Origin: an uncultured Desulfohalobiaceae bacterium
GTDB lineage: Bacteria; Desulfobacterota; Desulfovibrionia; Desulfovibrionales; Desulfonatronovibrionaceae
DNA length: 8,867 nt
Reading direction: 5' to 3'
NCBI GenBank assembly: GCA_913055195.1
Contig: CAJXJU010000031.1
Location: 1-8,867 of the forward strand
Shown here piece by piece: positions 1-5,409 of this stretch; position 1 is the stretch's first letter; every line of letters starts with the position of its first letter. Both the position numbers and the translations under genes were made by a program. Below the pieces are notes generated by a model, which searched no databases, was not told the origin of the DNA, and saw only the letters and a list, made by a program, of their open reading frames with translations.

Positions 1-893
1 GATTGAATAAACGGCCCCAAAATGCGCCCTTGATTCATCCAACCGGAGAGCAATACACTAGACCAAGTTTTATCGTTCAATCGTGGTATTGGGTCCCAGC
101 AAAGGAAGTTTTGAAGCGATTAGATGATATTAAACATCTCTGTTGGCTAACAGGATTCAGAGATGTAGCCCGCTCTACAGATGAACGCACCGCTATTTTT
201 AGCCTCATACCTATAGCTGGAATAGGACACAGCACACCTTTGTTATTTGCAGAAAAAGAACAAATTAAATTCATACCGTCTTTTTTGGCTAATTTATCTT
301 CTCTAATCTTTGATTATGTAACAAGACAAAAGATCGGTGGTACGAACTTTACCTTCCACTACGTCAAACAACTCCCCATCTTCTCCCCCGAAACCTACAC
401 CACCCCTCACCTGCTCTTCATCATCCCCCGCGTGCTTGAACTCACCTACACTGCCTGGGACATGAAGCCCTTTGCTGATGACATCTGGGCTGAGGCTGAT
501 GAGACTTTGCGCTCTGCCATTAGCAGACAATGGGAGAAAAACGCCAGTGCTACAGATAACAACAAAAACGCATCTCCACCTGACTGGCTGGAAATCCTCT
601 ATTCCTTAAACCCTGACAATCCCAACAAACACGCCTGCCCTTTGCCACCATTTATCTGGAATGAAGACCGCCGCGCAAGACTTAAAGCTGAACTGGACGC
701 ATTCTACGCCAGACTCTATGGCTTGACAGAAGAAGAGCTTCGCTACATCCTGGATCCACAGGATGTATTCGGCAAAGACTTTCCCGGCGAAACTTTCAGG
801 GTGCTGAAAGAAAAGGAGATAAAGCAGTTTGGGGAGTATAGGACAAAAAGGTTAGTGTTGGAAGCGTGGGAGGGGTTAAATGATATTATTTGA
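1..893 (+). CDS. C-terminal part of an Eco57I-type (type IIG-like) restriction-modification DNA methyltransferase, 5'-truncated by the window edge
   Basis: The reading frame is open from base 3 to the TGA at 891-893 and has no real start here; the TTG at base 3 is only the first complete codon. The visible 296 residues lack the SAM-binding and NPPY catalytic motifs, which would lie upstream. What is visible matches the C-terminal end of large single-chain adenine methyltransferase/endonucleases. There is a target-recognition-type stretch (FRDVARSTDERT near residue 52, then DYVTRQKIGGTNFTF near 104-118, then VKQLPIFSP). The typical tail follows (PPFIWNEDRRARLKAELDAF, LYGLTEEELRYILDP, FPGETFRVLKEKEIKQFGEY). 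In this family one protein both methylates and cuts DNA, or acts in a BREX/DISARM-like phage defence set. Which of these applies cannot be told from this end. Codon use changes near base 350 from AT-rich to C-rich, perhaps from exchange of the recognition domain. The family call is firm; the subtype is not. Confidence 0.8.
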   Translation, partial: LNKRPQNAPLIHPTGEQYTRPSFIVQSWYWVPAKEVLKRLDDIKHLCWLTGFRDVARSTDERTAIFSLIPIAGIGHSTPLLFAEKEQIKFIPSFLANLSSLIFDYVTRQKIGGTNFTFHYVKQLPIFSPETYTTPHLLFIIPRVLELTYTAWDMKPFADDIWAEADETLRSAISRQWEKNASATDNNKNASPPDWLEILYSLNPDNPNKHACPLPPFIWNEDRRARLKAELDAFYARLYGLTEEELRYILDPQDVFGKDFPGETFRVLKEKEIKQFGEYRTKRLVLEAWEGLNDII

Positions 894-1111
894 CCATAGA
901 TGCAGCTAGCTTACAATGCAAAACAATTGTTTTTGAGGCGTGCCATGCTTTTAACCTACCTGTTGATATTTATCCCATAAGTGTTTTTGGGTTGAATTTA
1001 GTTGTGAACATTTTTTCAGAAGATCCTTGACGTCCGAGAATGGTCTTTGTTAATTTATGTGACATAACTGTTTAGATAAAAGGATGAAAGGATCTTTTTA
1101 GGGAGTTGTTC

Positions 1112-1171
1112 TTCGTGAGTTTGATAGAATATATGGTTATTTTGGTTAACAGATTATGTTAAGCTCACGAA
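1112..1171. repeat. Long imperfect inverted repeat / hairpin
   Basis: The arms TTCGTGAG (1112-1119) and CTCACGAA (1164-1171) are perfectly complementary. Pairing continues inward through seven more positions (four Watson-Crick, three G-T). One mismatch (1127/1156) and three further pairs follow, giving 18 pairs out of 19 around a loop of about 22 bases. An A-run and a T-run (AAAAAA-TGA-TTTTTT) follow directly. The G-T pairs would form only in RNA transcribed from this strand, so a structured transcript or terminator is more likely than a DNA cruciform. No known RNA family is recognised. Confidence 0.5.
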
Positions 1172-1222
1172 AAAATGATTTTTTCTAATAAAACTGTTGG
1201 GCAAATAAACAGGGATAATGTT

Positions 1223-1444
1223 ATGCGTTTTATTCATCATGATCTAGGCTATAGAAAATCAGGTGAGATTGTAGAAATATATCTTCAAAGAAATGCTGCT
1301 TAAGAAAGCTTCTTATTATCCGATTTTGAAATATGGTTAACAGAAGAAGCTTCAGAAGATTTTTATGAATGGTATTCACGAGAACATGGCGGATTTGAGC
1401 CTGATTTAACGAATAGAAATTTTTGGGATAAACATTTATGGTAG
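1223..1444 (+). pseudogene. Broken DUF1883-like small protein gene with in-frame stop
   Basis: An ATG at 1223 (preceded by AGGG at 1211-1214) opens 26 codons that resemble the start of DUF1883 proteins, including the typical HHDLGYRKSGEIVE stretch and an NAA ending (family consensus roughly HYDLGxxxxGxxVEVxLxGNAANVRL). A TAA at 1301-1303 interrupts the frame exactly where NVRL would be expected. The same frame then stays open for another 46 codons to a TAG at 1442-1444, encoding an aromatic-rich peptide (EDFYEWYSREHGGF, ending FWDKHLW) that does not resemble the rest of DUF1883. The simplest reading is a deletion joining the head of a DUF1883 gene to the tail of another small gene. A point mutation in one gene is the alternative. 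The function of DUF1883 is unknown. Confidence 0.5.
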
Positions 1445-1453
1445 ATGTTTTTG

Positions 1454-1459
1454 TATAAT
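1454..1459 (+). promoter_or_regulatory. Possible -10 hexamer (TATAAT) upstream of the unknown gene pair
   Basis: A perfect TATAAT lies 92 bases before the GTG start at 1552. No convincing -35 element is present 16-18 bases upstream, so in this AT-rich DNA the match may be chance. Confidence 0.25.
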
Positions 1460-1551
1460 AATAGGGTACACTTGATCGCGACTTCCCTGGCACTCCATAG
1501 CGGATAGTGCTCTTTGTCGTAAAGTGAAATATATTTAAGGAGGTGACTAGA

Positions 1552-1848
1552 GTGAACATATTATATAAAAATGCTAACAATATTTCTAAGCGACGGAATG
1601 ACGACTATTGGTATGATATAATGGTCCAAAATTATTACATAGATAAGTTAAAAAACCTTGACTCAAAAGAACTAGATAAAGAATTCAACACTGCACTAAA
1701 GCTTTTTGTTTCTCTTTTAAATAAACTATCCCAAAAAGAAAAAAAAGCATTTATTAATCTATTTGCTCAATTAATTGAATTTTATATAGAAAATAAAATT
1801 GAAAAAGAACTTTACAAATCGTTTACCAAAATATTGAAAATTCAATAA
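1552..1848 (+). CDS. Small helical protein of unknown function (98 aa), first gene of a two-gene cassette
   Basis: The start is placed at GTG 1552 because AGGAGG (1539-1544) lies seven bases upstream. The GTG at 1543 in the same frame falls inside that ribosome binding site and cannot be used. The product is rich in Lys, Asn, Leu and Ile, has no Cys, no signal peptide and no membrane segment, and is predicted by eye to be mostly alpha-helical. It has a basic N-terminal segment (KNANNISKRR) and an amphipathic C-terminal half (FVSLLNKLSQKEKKAFINLF). No family is recognised. The next gene starts nine bases after its stop, so the two are almost certainly co-transcribed and perhaps work together. 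The strong AT bias compared with the right half of the window suggests horizontal transfer. A soluble partner of the downstream membrane protein is a guess from position only. Confidence 0.7.
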   Translation: MNILYKNANNISKRRNDDYWYDIMVQNYYIDKLKNLDSKELDKEFNTALKLFVSLLNKLSQKEKKAFINLFAQLIEFYIENKIEKELYKSFTKILKIQ

Positions 1849-1857
1849 GGGGTTGCT

Positions 1858-2286
1858 ATGAGTAATAATTTACGAAATACAAATCATTCAAATGATACCC
1901 AAGAGAACGATTTAAGTGGTATCATTCCCGATGATATATTAGAAAATATCCCAGGTGAAGACAAAGGAAAGATAGCGGCAATCATTAAACATACGATGAT
2001 ATCTGGCGTAATGCGATCCAAAAATCCTCTATCAGACAAAATAACACCGGAACATATCTCAGAAATTATAAAAAATTCAAACGAACAGGATATAAGAGAT
2101 AGAGAGGAACGAAAAAGTGAACGCAACTATAATCTACTATTGTTAATAATTGCATTACTTTTTATTGCATTTTTAATAATATTTTTGAAGAAAAACGAAC
2201 AGCTACTTATAAAAATAATAATCGGAATAGTTTCTTTCATTGGAGGCTACGGATTTGGCAAAACCAAACAAAGATCAAATTCGTAA
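1858..2286 (+). CDS. Membrane protein of unknown function with two C-terminal transmembrane helices (142 aa)
   Basis: The ATG at 1858 follows the stop of the previous gene by nine bases; the ribosome binding site (AAGGGG) is weak, which fits translational coupling. Residues 1-90 are hydrophilic: a low-complexity Asn/Asp-rich head, a middle part (IIPDDILENIPGEDKGKI), then a charged stretch rich in Arg/Glu (about 76-89). Two hydrophobic helices follow, at about 93-110 and 116-134, the second with a glycine motif (GGYGFGK). This puts a roughly 90-residue domain on one side of the membrane, probably the cytoplasm given the basic residues before helix 1 and after helix 2. The layout (charged R/E-rich helix, then a short two-helix hairpin) resembles DUF2335-type membrane proteins, but the sequence is not close enough to assign. 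Being paired with a small soluble protein beside a restriction gene, it could belong to a defence or toxin-like module. That is inference only. Confidence 0.7.
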   Translation: MSNNLRNTNHSNDTQENDLSGIIPDDILENIPGEDKGKIAAIIKHTMISGVMRSKNPLSDKITPEHISEIIKNSNEQDIRDREERKSERNYNLLLLIIALLFIAFLIIFLKKNEQLLIKIIIGIVSFIGGYGFGKTKQRSNS

Positions 2287-2344
2287 TAGATATGAGACGA
2301 TGGGTGCGTTCGATAGTTGAAACAAAGGGACAGGCGAATAATGA

Positions 2345-2373
2345 TTGACACTGGTGCCGAATGAGGTTATTTT
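2345..2373 (+). promoter_or_regulatory. Sigma70-type promoter for the RAYT transposase gene
   Basis: A perfect -35 TTGACA (2345-2350), a 17-base spacer and a TATTTT -10 (2368-2373, four of six matches) are present. Transcription would begin near 2380, leaving a leader of about 36 bases before the ATG at 2416. This shows the transposase gene carries its own promoter and need not be read from upstream. Confidence 0.5.
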
Positions 2374-2415
2374 TCCAGGGCGTTTTAAGTGGGGAAATGG
2401 ATAGGAGGTAATTTT

Positions 2416-3339
2416 ATGCCAAGGATAGCAAGGTTTTTAAGAGAAGATGAGCCAACAATATATCATGTAATATCGAGGACAGCGCTGGATGGATTGCCGT
2501 TTAAGGATACGGACAAGGAATATCTGGTAGAGCTTATTAAAAAATGGAGCAGGATATTTTTTGTGGATGTTTTGGGATTTGCCATCATGGGCAATCATTT
2601 TCATCTGGTGGTAAGAATGTATCCAGAGAGTGAAGTAAGTAATGAGGAAGTAAAAAAGCGTTATATGAAGCTATATGATTTAAACCGTCCAGGGCCAGAG
2701 ATGGAACTGGAAAAGTTCAGGAAAAAATTGTGCAGTTTGTCGTGGTATGTGAAGGAGATAAAGCAGGGATTTAGCAGGTATTTTAATAAGAAATATGGCA
2801 GAAAAGGTTTTTTATGGGGGGATAGATTTAAGAGTTTGATAGTGGAAGATGGGTTGACCCTGGTAAATTTACTGGCCTATGTGGATTTGAATCCTGTGCG
2901 TGCTGGGATTGTTAAGAGGCCGGAAGAATACAGATGGTGTTCTCTGGGTTATCATATTCAGTCGGGGAATAAAGATAAATTGCTAAGTGTGGATTTTGGG
3001 ATGAAGGAATGGAATGAATTTGATGAGAAGGAGATAGTGAGGAAATACAGGGAGTTTGTATATGAGACAGGAGCAATAGATACAGGTAAGGGGGCAGTTA
3101 TTGCGGAAGAGATGGTGGCAGAGGAGAGGAAGAAGGGTTTTAGATTGAAAAGAGTGGAGTTGTTCAGGTATAGATGTAGATATTTTACAGATGCGGGAGT
3201 GTTGGGGAGCAAGAGATTTGTGCAGGAAATTTTTGACGAGGTGAAAAGTTTATTAGGTTCAAAGGATGAACGCAGGTTTGTAGCCTTGTTGACAGGTGTA
3301 GGGGTCTATTCGTTAAAAAGGTTGCGGAGAGAAGCGTAA
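2416..3339 (+). CDS. REP-associated tyrosine transposase (RAYT), IS200-like HUH/Y1 enzyme
   Basis: The start is ATG 2416, seven bases after a strong AGGAGG (2403-2408); an in-frame GTG at 2389 lies ahead of that site and is unlikely. The 307-residue product has the Y1 transposase fold (PF01797). An N-terminal part (YHVISRT) precedes the metal-binding HUH motif GNHFHLVV (H61, H63). The segment IKQGFSRYFNKKYGRKGFLW carries the probable catalytic tyrosine (Y122 best guess), and DLNPVRAGIVKRPEEYRW is highly typical of RAYTs. The C-terminal part (from about 195, with FTDAGVLGSKRFVQEIF and VYSLKRLRR) is the extension seen in many longer members. RAYTs cut and rejoin single-stranded DNA at REP-like palindromes and are usually single-copy, domesticated genes. 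Candidate palindromes lie just downstream (3346-3359, 3374-3403), but no clear REP pair is visible. All motifs are intact, so the enzyme may be active. Confidence 0.92.
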   Translation: MPRIARFLREDEPTIYHVISRTALDGLPFKDTDKEYLVELIKKWSRIFFVDVLGFAIMGNHFHLVVRMYPESEVSNEEVKKRYMKLYDLNRPGPEMELEKFRKKLCSLSWYVKEIKQGFSRYFNKKYGRKGFLWGDRFKSLIVEDGLTLVNLLAYVDLNPVRAGIVKRPEEYRWCSLGYHIQSGNKDKLLSVDFGMKEWNEFDEKEIVRKYREFVYETGAIDTGKGAVIAEEMVAEERKKGFRLKRVELFRYRCRYFTDAGVLGSKRFVQEIFDEVKSLLGSKDERRFVALLTGVGVYSLKRLRREA

Positions 3340-3345
3340 TCGCGT

Positions 3346-3359
3346 GAGTTTTTTAACTC
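3346..3359. repeat. Small hairpin just after the transposase stop
   Basis: GAGTT and AACTC flank a TTTT loop, seven bases past the TAA of the transposase. The stem is only five pairs. It could be part of a REP-like site or of a terminator region, or be chance. Confidence 0.25.
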
Positions 3360-3373
3360 TCTGGATTGATTGG

Positions 3374-3407
3374 CGTGCCAGAAACTAGATTGTTGCAGGC
3401 ACGTTTT
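3374..3407 (+). terminator. Possible terminator or REP-like hairpin downstream of the transposase
   Basis: CGTGCC (3374-3379) and GGCACG (3398-3403) form a six-pair GC-rich stem around an 18-base loop, followed by TTTT (3404-3407). The short stem and large loop make this a weak terminator. Because it sits beside a RAYT, a recognition palindrome for that enzyme is the alternative. Confidence 0.3.
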
Positions 3408-3428
3408 GCTTAGTTGGGTATTTACAAG

Positions 3429-3791
3429 ATGATAGTAAAAAGTGAATATAATAAGATTAAACCCTACACGACTAAAGATAGTTCTCTAATCCGTGAACTA
3501 ATGCATCCAAATGTACATGGAAATGCTAATTTAAGTCTGGCAGAAGCAATTGTCCCGGTTGGATCTACAACTTTTCTACATAAGCATCATCAATCTGAAG
3601 AAATATACCATATTCTCGAAGGTAGTGGATTAATGATCATCAGAAACAAGAAGTTCGAAGTTAGAGCCGGTGACACTATCTATATCCCTCCTGGGGAGCC
3701 ACATCAGATTCAGAATAGTGGTCAAATCCCTTTGAGGTTTTTATGTTGTTGTTCACCTCCTTACTCTCATGATGATACAGAACTGTTGTAA
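3429..3791 (+). CDS. Single-domain cupin protein (mannose-6-phosphate isomerase-like cupin_2)
   Basis: ATG 3429 is preferred over an in-frame TTG at 3414; neither has a strong ribosome binding site (GGG at 3416-3418). The 120-residue product fits both canonical cupin motifs exactly. Motif 1 G-x5-H-x-H-x4-E-x6-G runs from G45 to G65 with H51, H53 and E58. Motif 2 G-x5-P-x-G-x2-H-x3-N runs from G81 to N96 with H92. H51, H53, E58 and H92 would bind one metal ion in the beta-barrel. The tail has three consecutive cysteines and the SPPYSHDDT ending common in a subgroup of these small cytoplasmic cupins. Substrate is unknown; such proteins include sugar isomerases, dioxygenases and ligand-binding regulators. 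It stands alone with no pathway genes nearby, and its AT-rich codon use matches the left half of the window. The fold is certain; the reaction is not. Confidence 0.88.
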   Translation: MIVKSEYNKIKPYTTKDSSLIRELMHPNVHGNANLSLAEAIVPVGSTTFLHKHHQSEEIYHILEGSGLMIIRNKKFEVRAGDTIYIPPGEPHQIQNSGQIPLRFLCCCSPPYSHDDTELL

Positions 3792-3916
3792 GGTCAAAAT
3801 AAATTGCGGTGTGCGCCTTTATCTTACCATCTTATCCGTTTATTATTAATGCTGTTCGTGAAATCGATAATGATCTGATTATGCCGATGAGGGAGCTGAA
3901 AACGATCAATTGACGT

Positions 3917-3945
3917 TTGACGAGATATCTCTCCCAATTTTTAAT
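3917..3945 (+). promoter_or_regulatory. Promoter with embedded 10-base palindrome upstream of the cysteine-rich gene
   Basis: TTGACG (3917-3922), a 17-base spacer and TTTAAT (3940-3945, five of six matches to TATAAT) form a good sigma70-type promoter. The perfect palindrome GAGATATCTC (3922-3931) overlaps the last base of the -35 and fills the first half of the spacer, where a repressor or a MerR-type activator could bind. The TTGACG is itself repeated directly upstream (3910-3915). If used, transcription would start near 3952, only a few bases before the ATG at 3956. Confidence 0.4.
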
Positions 3946-3955
3946 GGGGAAATAT

Positions 3956-4396
3956 ATGAAAACAGAAGAATTTGTTAAAACAAGAGTTTTCAAATATTAT
4001 TGGAAAGATGATATAAATTGTGCAACAACTACACTGAAGATTTTATCAGAAGTTTTTGAGATAGAATTAAACAAGCAAGTAATTGATGCAGCCATAGGCA
4101 TGCATGGTGCAGGCAAATATGGTGCACAATGTGGGGTAGTTGAAGGAACTTTGATGTTTCTTGGAATTTTCGGAAGGGAAAACAACATTCCTGACAATAT
4201 AATTGTTGACTCTTGTAGAGAATTTGCCAACCAATTTGAAAATGAATTTAATAGTTTGCAATGTAGTATTTTAAGACCAGAAGGTTTTCACCCGGATAAT
4301 CCACCTCATCTATGTGAACCTCTTACATGTAAAGCTGTTGAATTTTCCATTAATTTTATTTCAGCTTTGAGAGAAAGGTTAAAACAGTGCACCTGA
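3956..4396 (+). CDS. C_GCAxxG_C_C family (PF09719-type) probable redox protein
   Basis: ATG 3956 is chosen because GGGGA (3946-3950) lies five bases upstream; in-frame ATG 3944 and TTG 3917 would add residues the family lacks. The 146-residue size fits the family (about 140). The four conserved cysteines can be placed: C22 (NCATTTL, the usual NCA start), C59 in CGVVEG (family CGAxxG), C103 (LQCSIL) and C125 (LTCKAVEF). C87 and C120 are extra. The usual Ala after CG is Val here, and the preceding glycine-rich run is GAGKYGAQ. Members are thought to be thiol-redox or metal-linked proteins, often near transporter genes, but no reaction is established. There is no signal peptide, so it is probably cytoplasmic. 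It is convergent with dut, has a possible palindrome-bearing promoter in front, and ends in a stem-loop that overlaps its stop codon. Confidence 0.82.
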   Translation: MKTEEFVKTRVFKYYWKDDINCATTTLKILSEVFEIELNKQVIDAAIGMHGAGKYGAQCGVVEGTLMFLGIFGRENNIPDNIIVDSCREFANQFENEFNSLQCSILRPEGFHPDNPPHLCEPLTCKAVEFSINFISALRERLKQCT

Positions 4397-4421
4397 GCCA
4401 AAATGCTGGCGTATTTTGGCT
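4396..4421. terminator. Strong stem-loop between convergent genes, probable bidirectional terminator
   Basis: AGCCAAAAT (4396-4404) and ATTTTGGCT (4413-4421) pair perfectly. One G-T and one C-G pair extend the stem inward to eleven pairs around a TGGC loop. It begins on the last base of the cysteine-rich gene's TGA and lies between two convergent genes. Neither side is followed by a clear T-run, so termination is inferred from position and stem strength. Confidence 0.5.
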
Positions 4422-4484
4422 AAAGAACCCTGTCTCTCGCCTTATTCACAATACTAATGAATTCCCGTCCAACAAATAGATTCT

Positions 4485-4952
4485 TTATATTTTGCCAGTG
4501 TGTCCAAATCCTCCAGCACCTCTTTGGGTAGGAGTCAGGTTGCTTACGGGAATGATATTGGCCGTGTAAACAGGCATAAACACCAGTTGAGCTATGCGCT
4601 GGCCCCTGGACACGATCCTTTGCTCTTTTGATGTGTTGAGCAGGGAGACAATGATTTCCCCGCGATAATCCGGGTCAATAACGCCGACACCCTGGCTGAC
4701 AACAAGTCCTTCCTTTGTTCCCAGACCGCTTCTGGAAAAGACAAAAGCTGCTATGCCGCGTTTTGTTATCTCAATGGCAACTCCGGTCGGAAAAGCGTAT
4801 CTTTGTCCGGGCGCGAGGACTATTTGATCCTGGTCAATACAGGCCCGCAGGTCAATACCTGCTGAATAAGGGGTGGCGTAATGAAAGTTTTCCGGGGTGC
4901 ATAGATTGCTTAAAAACTTGACTTTAACATCGACTTCGTAATTTGTGGACAT
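4485..4952 (-). CDS. dut: Deoxyuridine 5'-triphosphate nucleotidohydrolase (dUTPase)
   Basis: This enzyme hydrolyses dUTP to dUMP and pyrophosphate, keeping uracil out of DNA and supplying dUMP for thymidylate synthesis. It acts in the cytoplasm as a trimer with shared active sites. All five trimeric dUTPase motifs are present in order: AGIDLRA (31-37), SRSGLG (73-78), GVGVIDPDYRGE (88-99, with catalytic-water Asp D93 and the uracil-stacking Tyr Y96), RGQRIAQ (116-122), and the C-terminal arm RGAGGFGHTG (144-153). The length of 155 residues is normal for a bacterial enzyme. The start ATG (4950-4952) has only a weak GAGCG ribosome binding site. The gene is divergent from the glgP series and has a plausible promoter at 5003-5031. 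Nothing suggests a phage copy. Confidence 0.97.
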   Translation of the reverse strand: MSTNYEVDVKVKFLSNLCTPENFHYATPYSAGIDLRACIDQDQIVLAPGQRYAFPTGVAIEITKRGIAAFVFSRSGLGTKEGLVVSQGVGVIDPDYRGEIIVSLLNTSKEQRIVSRGQRIAQLVFMPVYTANIIPVSNLTPTQRGAGGFGHTGKI

Positions 4953-5002
4953 TGTTTCGCTCTGCTGGTAGTTTTAGTTTATTCTGTGGACATAAAAGAT
5001 TT

Positions 5003-5031
5003 ATTTTAGGGTTTTCTGGTTGGTTCTGCAA
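5003..5031 (-). promoter_or_regulatory. Probable dut promoter
   Basis: On the minus strand TTGCAG (5031-5026), a 17-base spacer and TAAAAT (5008-5003, five of six matches) lie so that transcription would start about 45 bases before the dut ATG. The -35 matches only in its TTG core, so confidence is moderate. Confidence 0.4.
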
Positions 5032-5064
5032 GGGAATTTAGCAACCTTAATTTGGGGGTATTGA

Positions 5065-5391
5065 ATGTACAGAGTATGCTTTTTTTTAATAATAATGGCA
5101 TTTTTTAGTGTGTGGCCTGGAAACCATAACACCAGATGGCTCTGTGGCTCGACAGATTTTTCTTTTGAACAAACGGATGGTACAAGAGTTGGGTTTGCGC
5201 AGGAGCAGGGGGATGAGACCTGGGGAACTGAGGATCAAACCGGTATTTTTATTGGTCAGGACAAAAGTGGCGATTATCTGCTGGAAGTTCGGCCAAAAGA
5301 GCAGAATCAGACATCGCCCTATGATTTTGGGCAGATAAATATTCATCCTGAGATTTACCTGCCAGATGGCTCAAAGGATAGTTCAGAGTAA
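5065..5391 (+). CDS. Small exported protein of unknown function upstream of glgP
   Basis: ATG 5065 follows a GGGGG run (5054-5058) at a usable distance; ATG 5095 is a less likely in-frame alternative because it would remove much of the hydrophobic segment. The 108-residue product begins with a short hydrophobic stretch (CFFLIIMAFFSVW, residues 5-17) that looks like a signal peptide or single anchor, with a rather weak positive N-end (one Arg). The rest is hydrophilic, acidic and rich in Gln, Asp, Gly and Thr. No lipobox, repeat or known domain is seen. Its stop lies 18 bases before the glgP start, which has its own good ribosome binding site, so the two are probably one transcript. An envelope protein beside a cytoplasmic glycogen enzyme is unexpected; shared regulation may be all that links them. 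No function is assigned. Confidence 0.65.
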   Translation: MYRVCFFLIIMAFFSVWPGNHNTRWLCGSTDFSFEQTDGTRVGFAQEQGDETWGTEDQTGIFIGQDKSGDYLLEVRPKEQNQTSPYDFGQINIHPEIYLPDGSKDSSE

Positions 5392-5409
5392 TTTTATAAG
5401 GAGAAGACT

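Larger units (their letters stand above)
894..1551. other. 658-base stretch without an intact gene
   Basis: This AT-rich gap between the restriction gene and the unknown two-gene cassette holds no intact reading frame that looks genuine. It contains a perfect 14-base AT-rich palindrome (920-933), a long imperfect hairpin (1112-1171), the broken DUF1883-like gene (1223-1444), a TATAAT hexamer (1454-1459), and a small bulged hairpin (1490-1510, arms GCACT and AGTGC). It reads as a decayed accessory region, not as regulatory DNA for one gene. Confidence 0.6.

Noticed and set aside
920..933. Perfect 14-base AT-rich palindrome AAAACAATTGTTTT after the restriction gene
   Set aside because: It has no loop, low stability and no clear T-run, and such palindromes are expected in AT-rich DNA; it is not called as a terminator.
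938..946. GCGTGCC-containing string shared with the hairpin at 3372-3380, considered as a paired attachment site or REP copy
   Set aside because: A nine-base match is expected by chance in a window this size, and no longer identity surrounds it.
1027..1055. TTGACG with TTAATT 17 bases downstream
   Set aside because: The -10 matches poorly (three of six) and no gene follows at a sensible distance.
1490..1510. Bulged hairpin with GCACT/AGTGC arms upstream of the 1552 gene
   Set aside because: It has only seven pairs with a two-base bulge and neither a T-run nor overlap with the ribosome binding site, so a regulatory role is not supported.
1230..1580. Minus-strand open frame of 116 codons
   Set aside because: It overlaps the DUF1883-like remnant antisense, has no ribosome binding site or recognisable motif, and runs into the start of the 1552 gene.
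3809..3913. Short open frame of 34 codons from GTG 3809, ending in a peptide with VREIDNDLIMPMREL
   Set aside because: It has a protein-like look and could be a gene remnant, but there is no ribosome binding site and no family I recognise, so it is not called.
4715..4921. Plus-strand open frame of 68 codons inside dut
   Set aside because: It lies antisense to a dUTPase with all five motifs and has no independent support.
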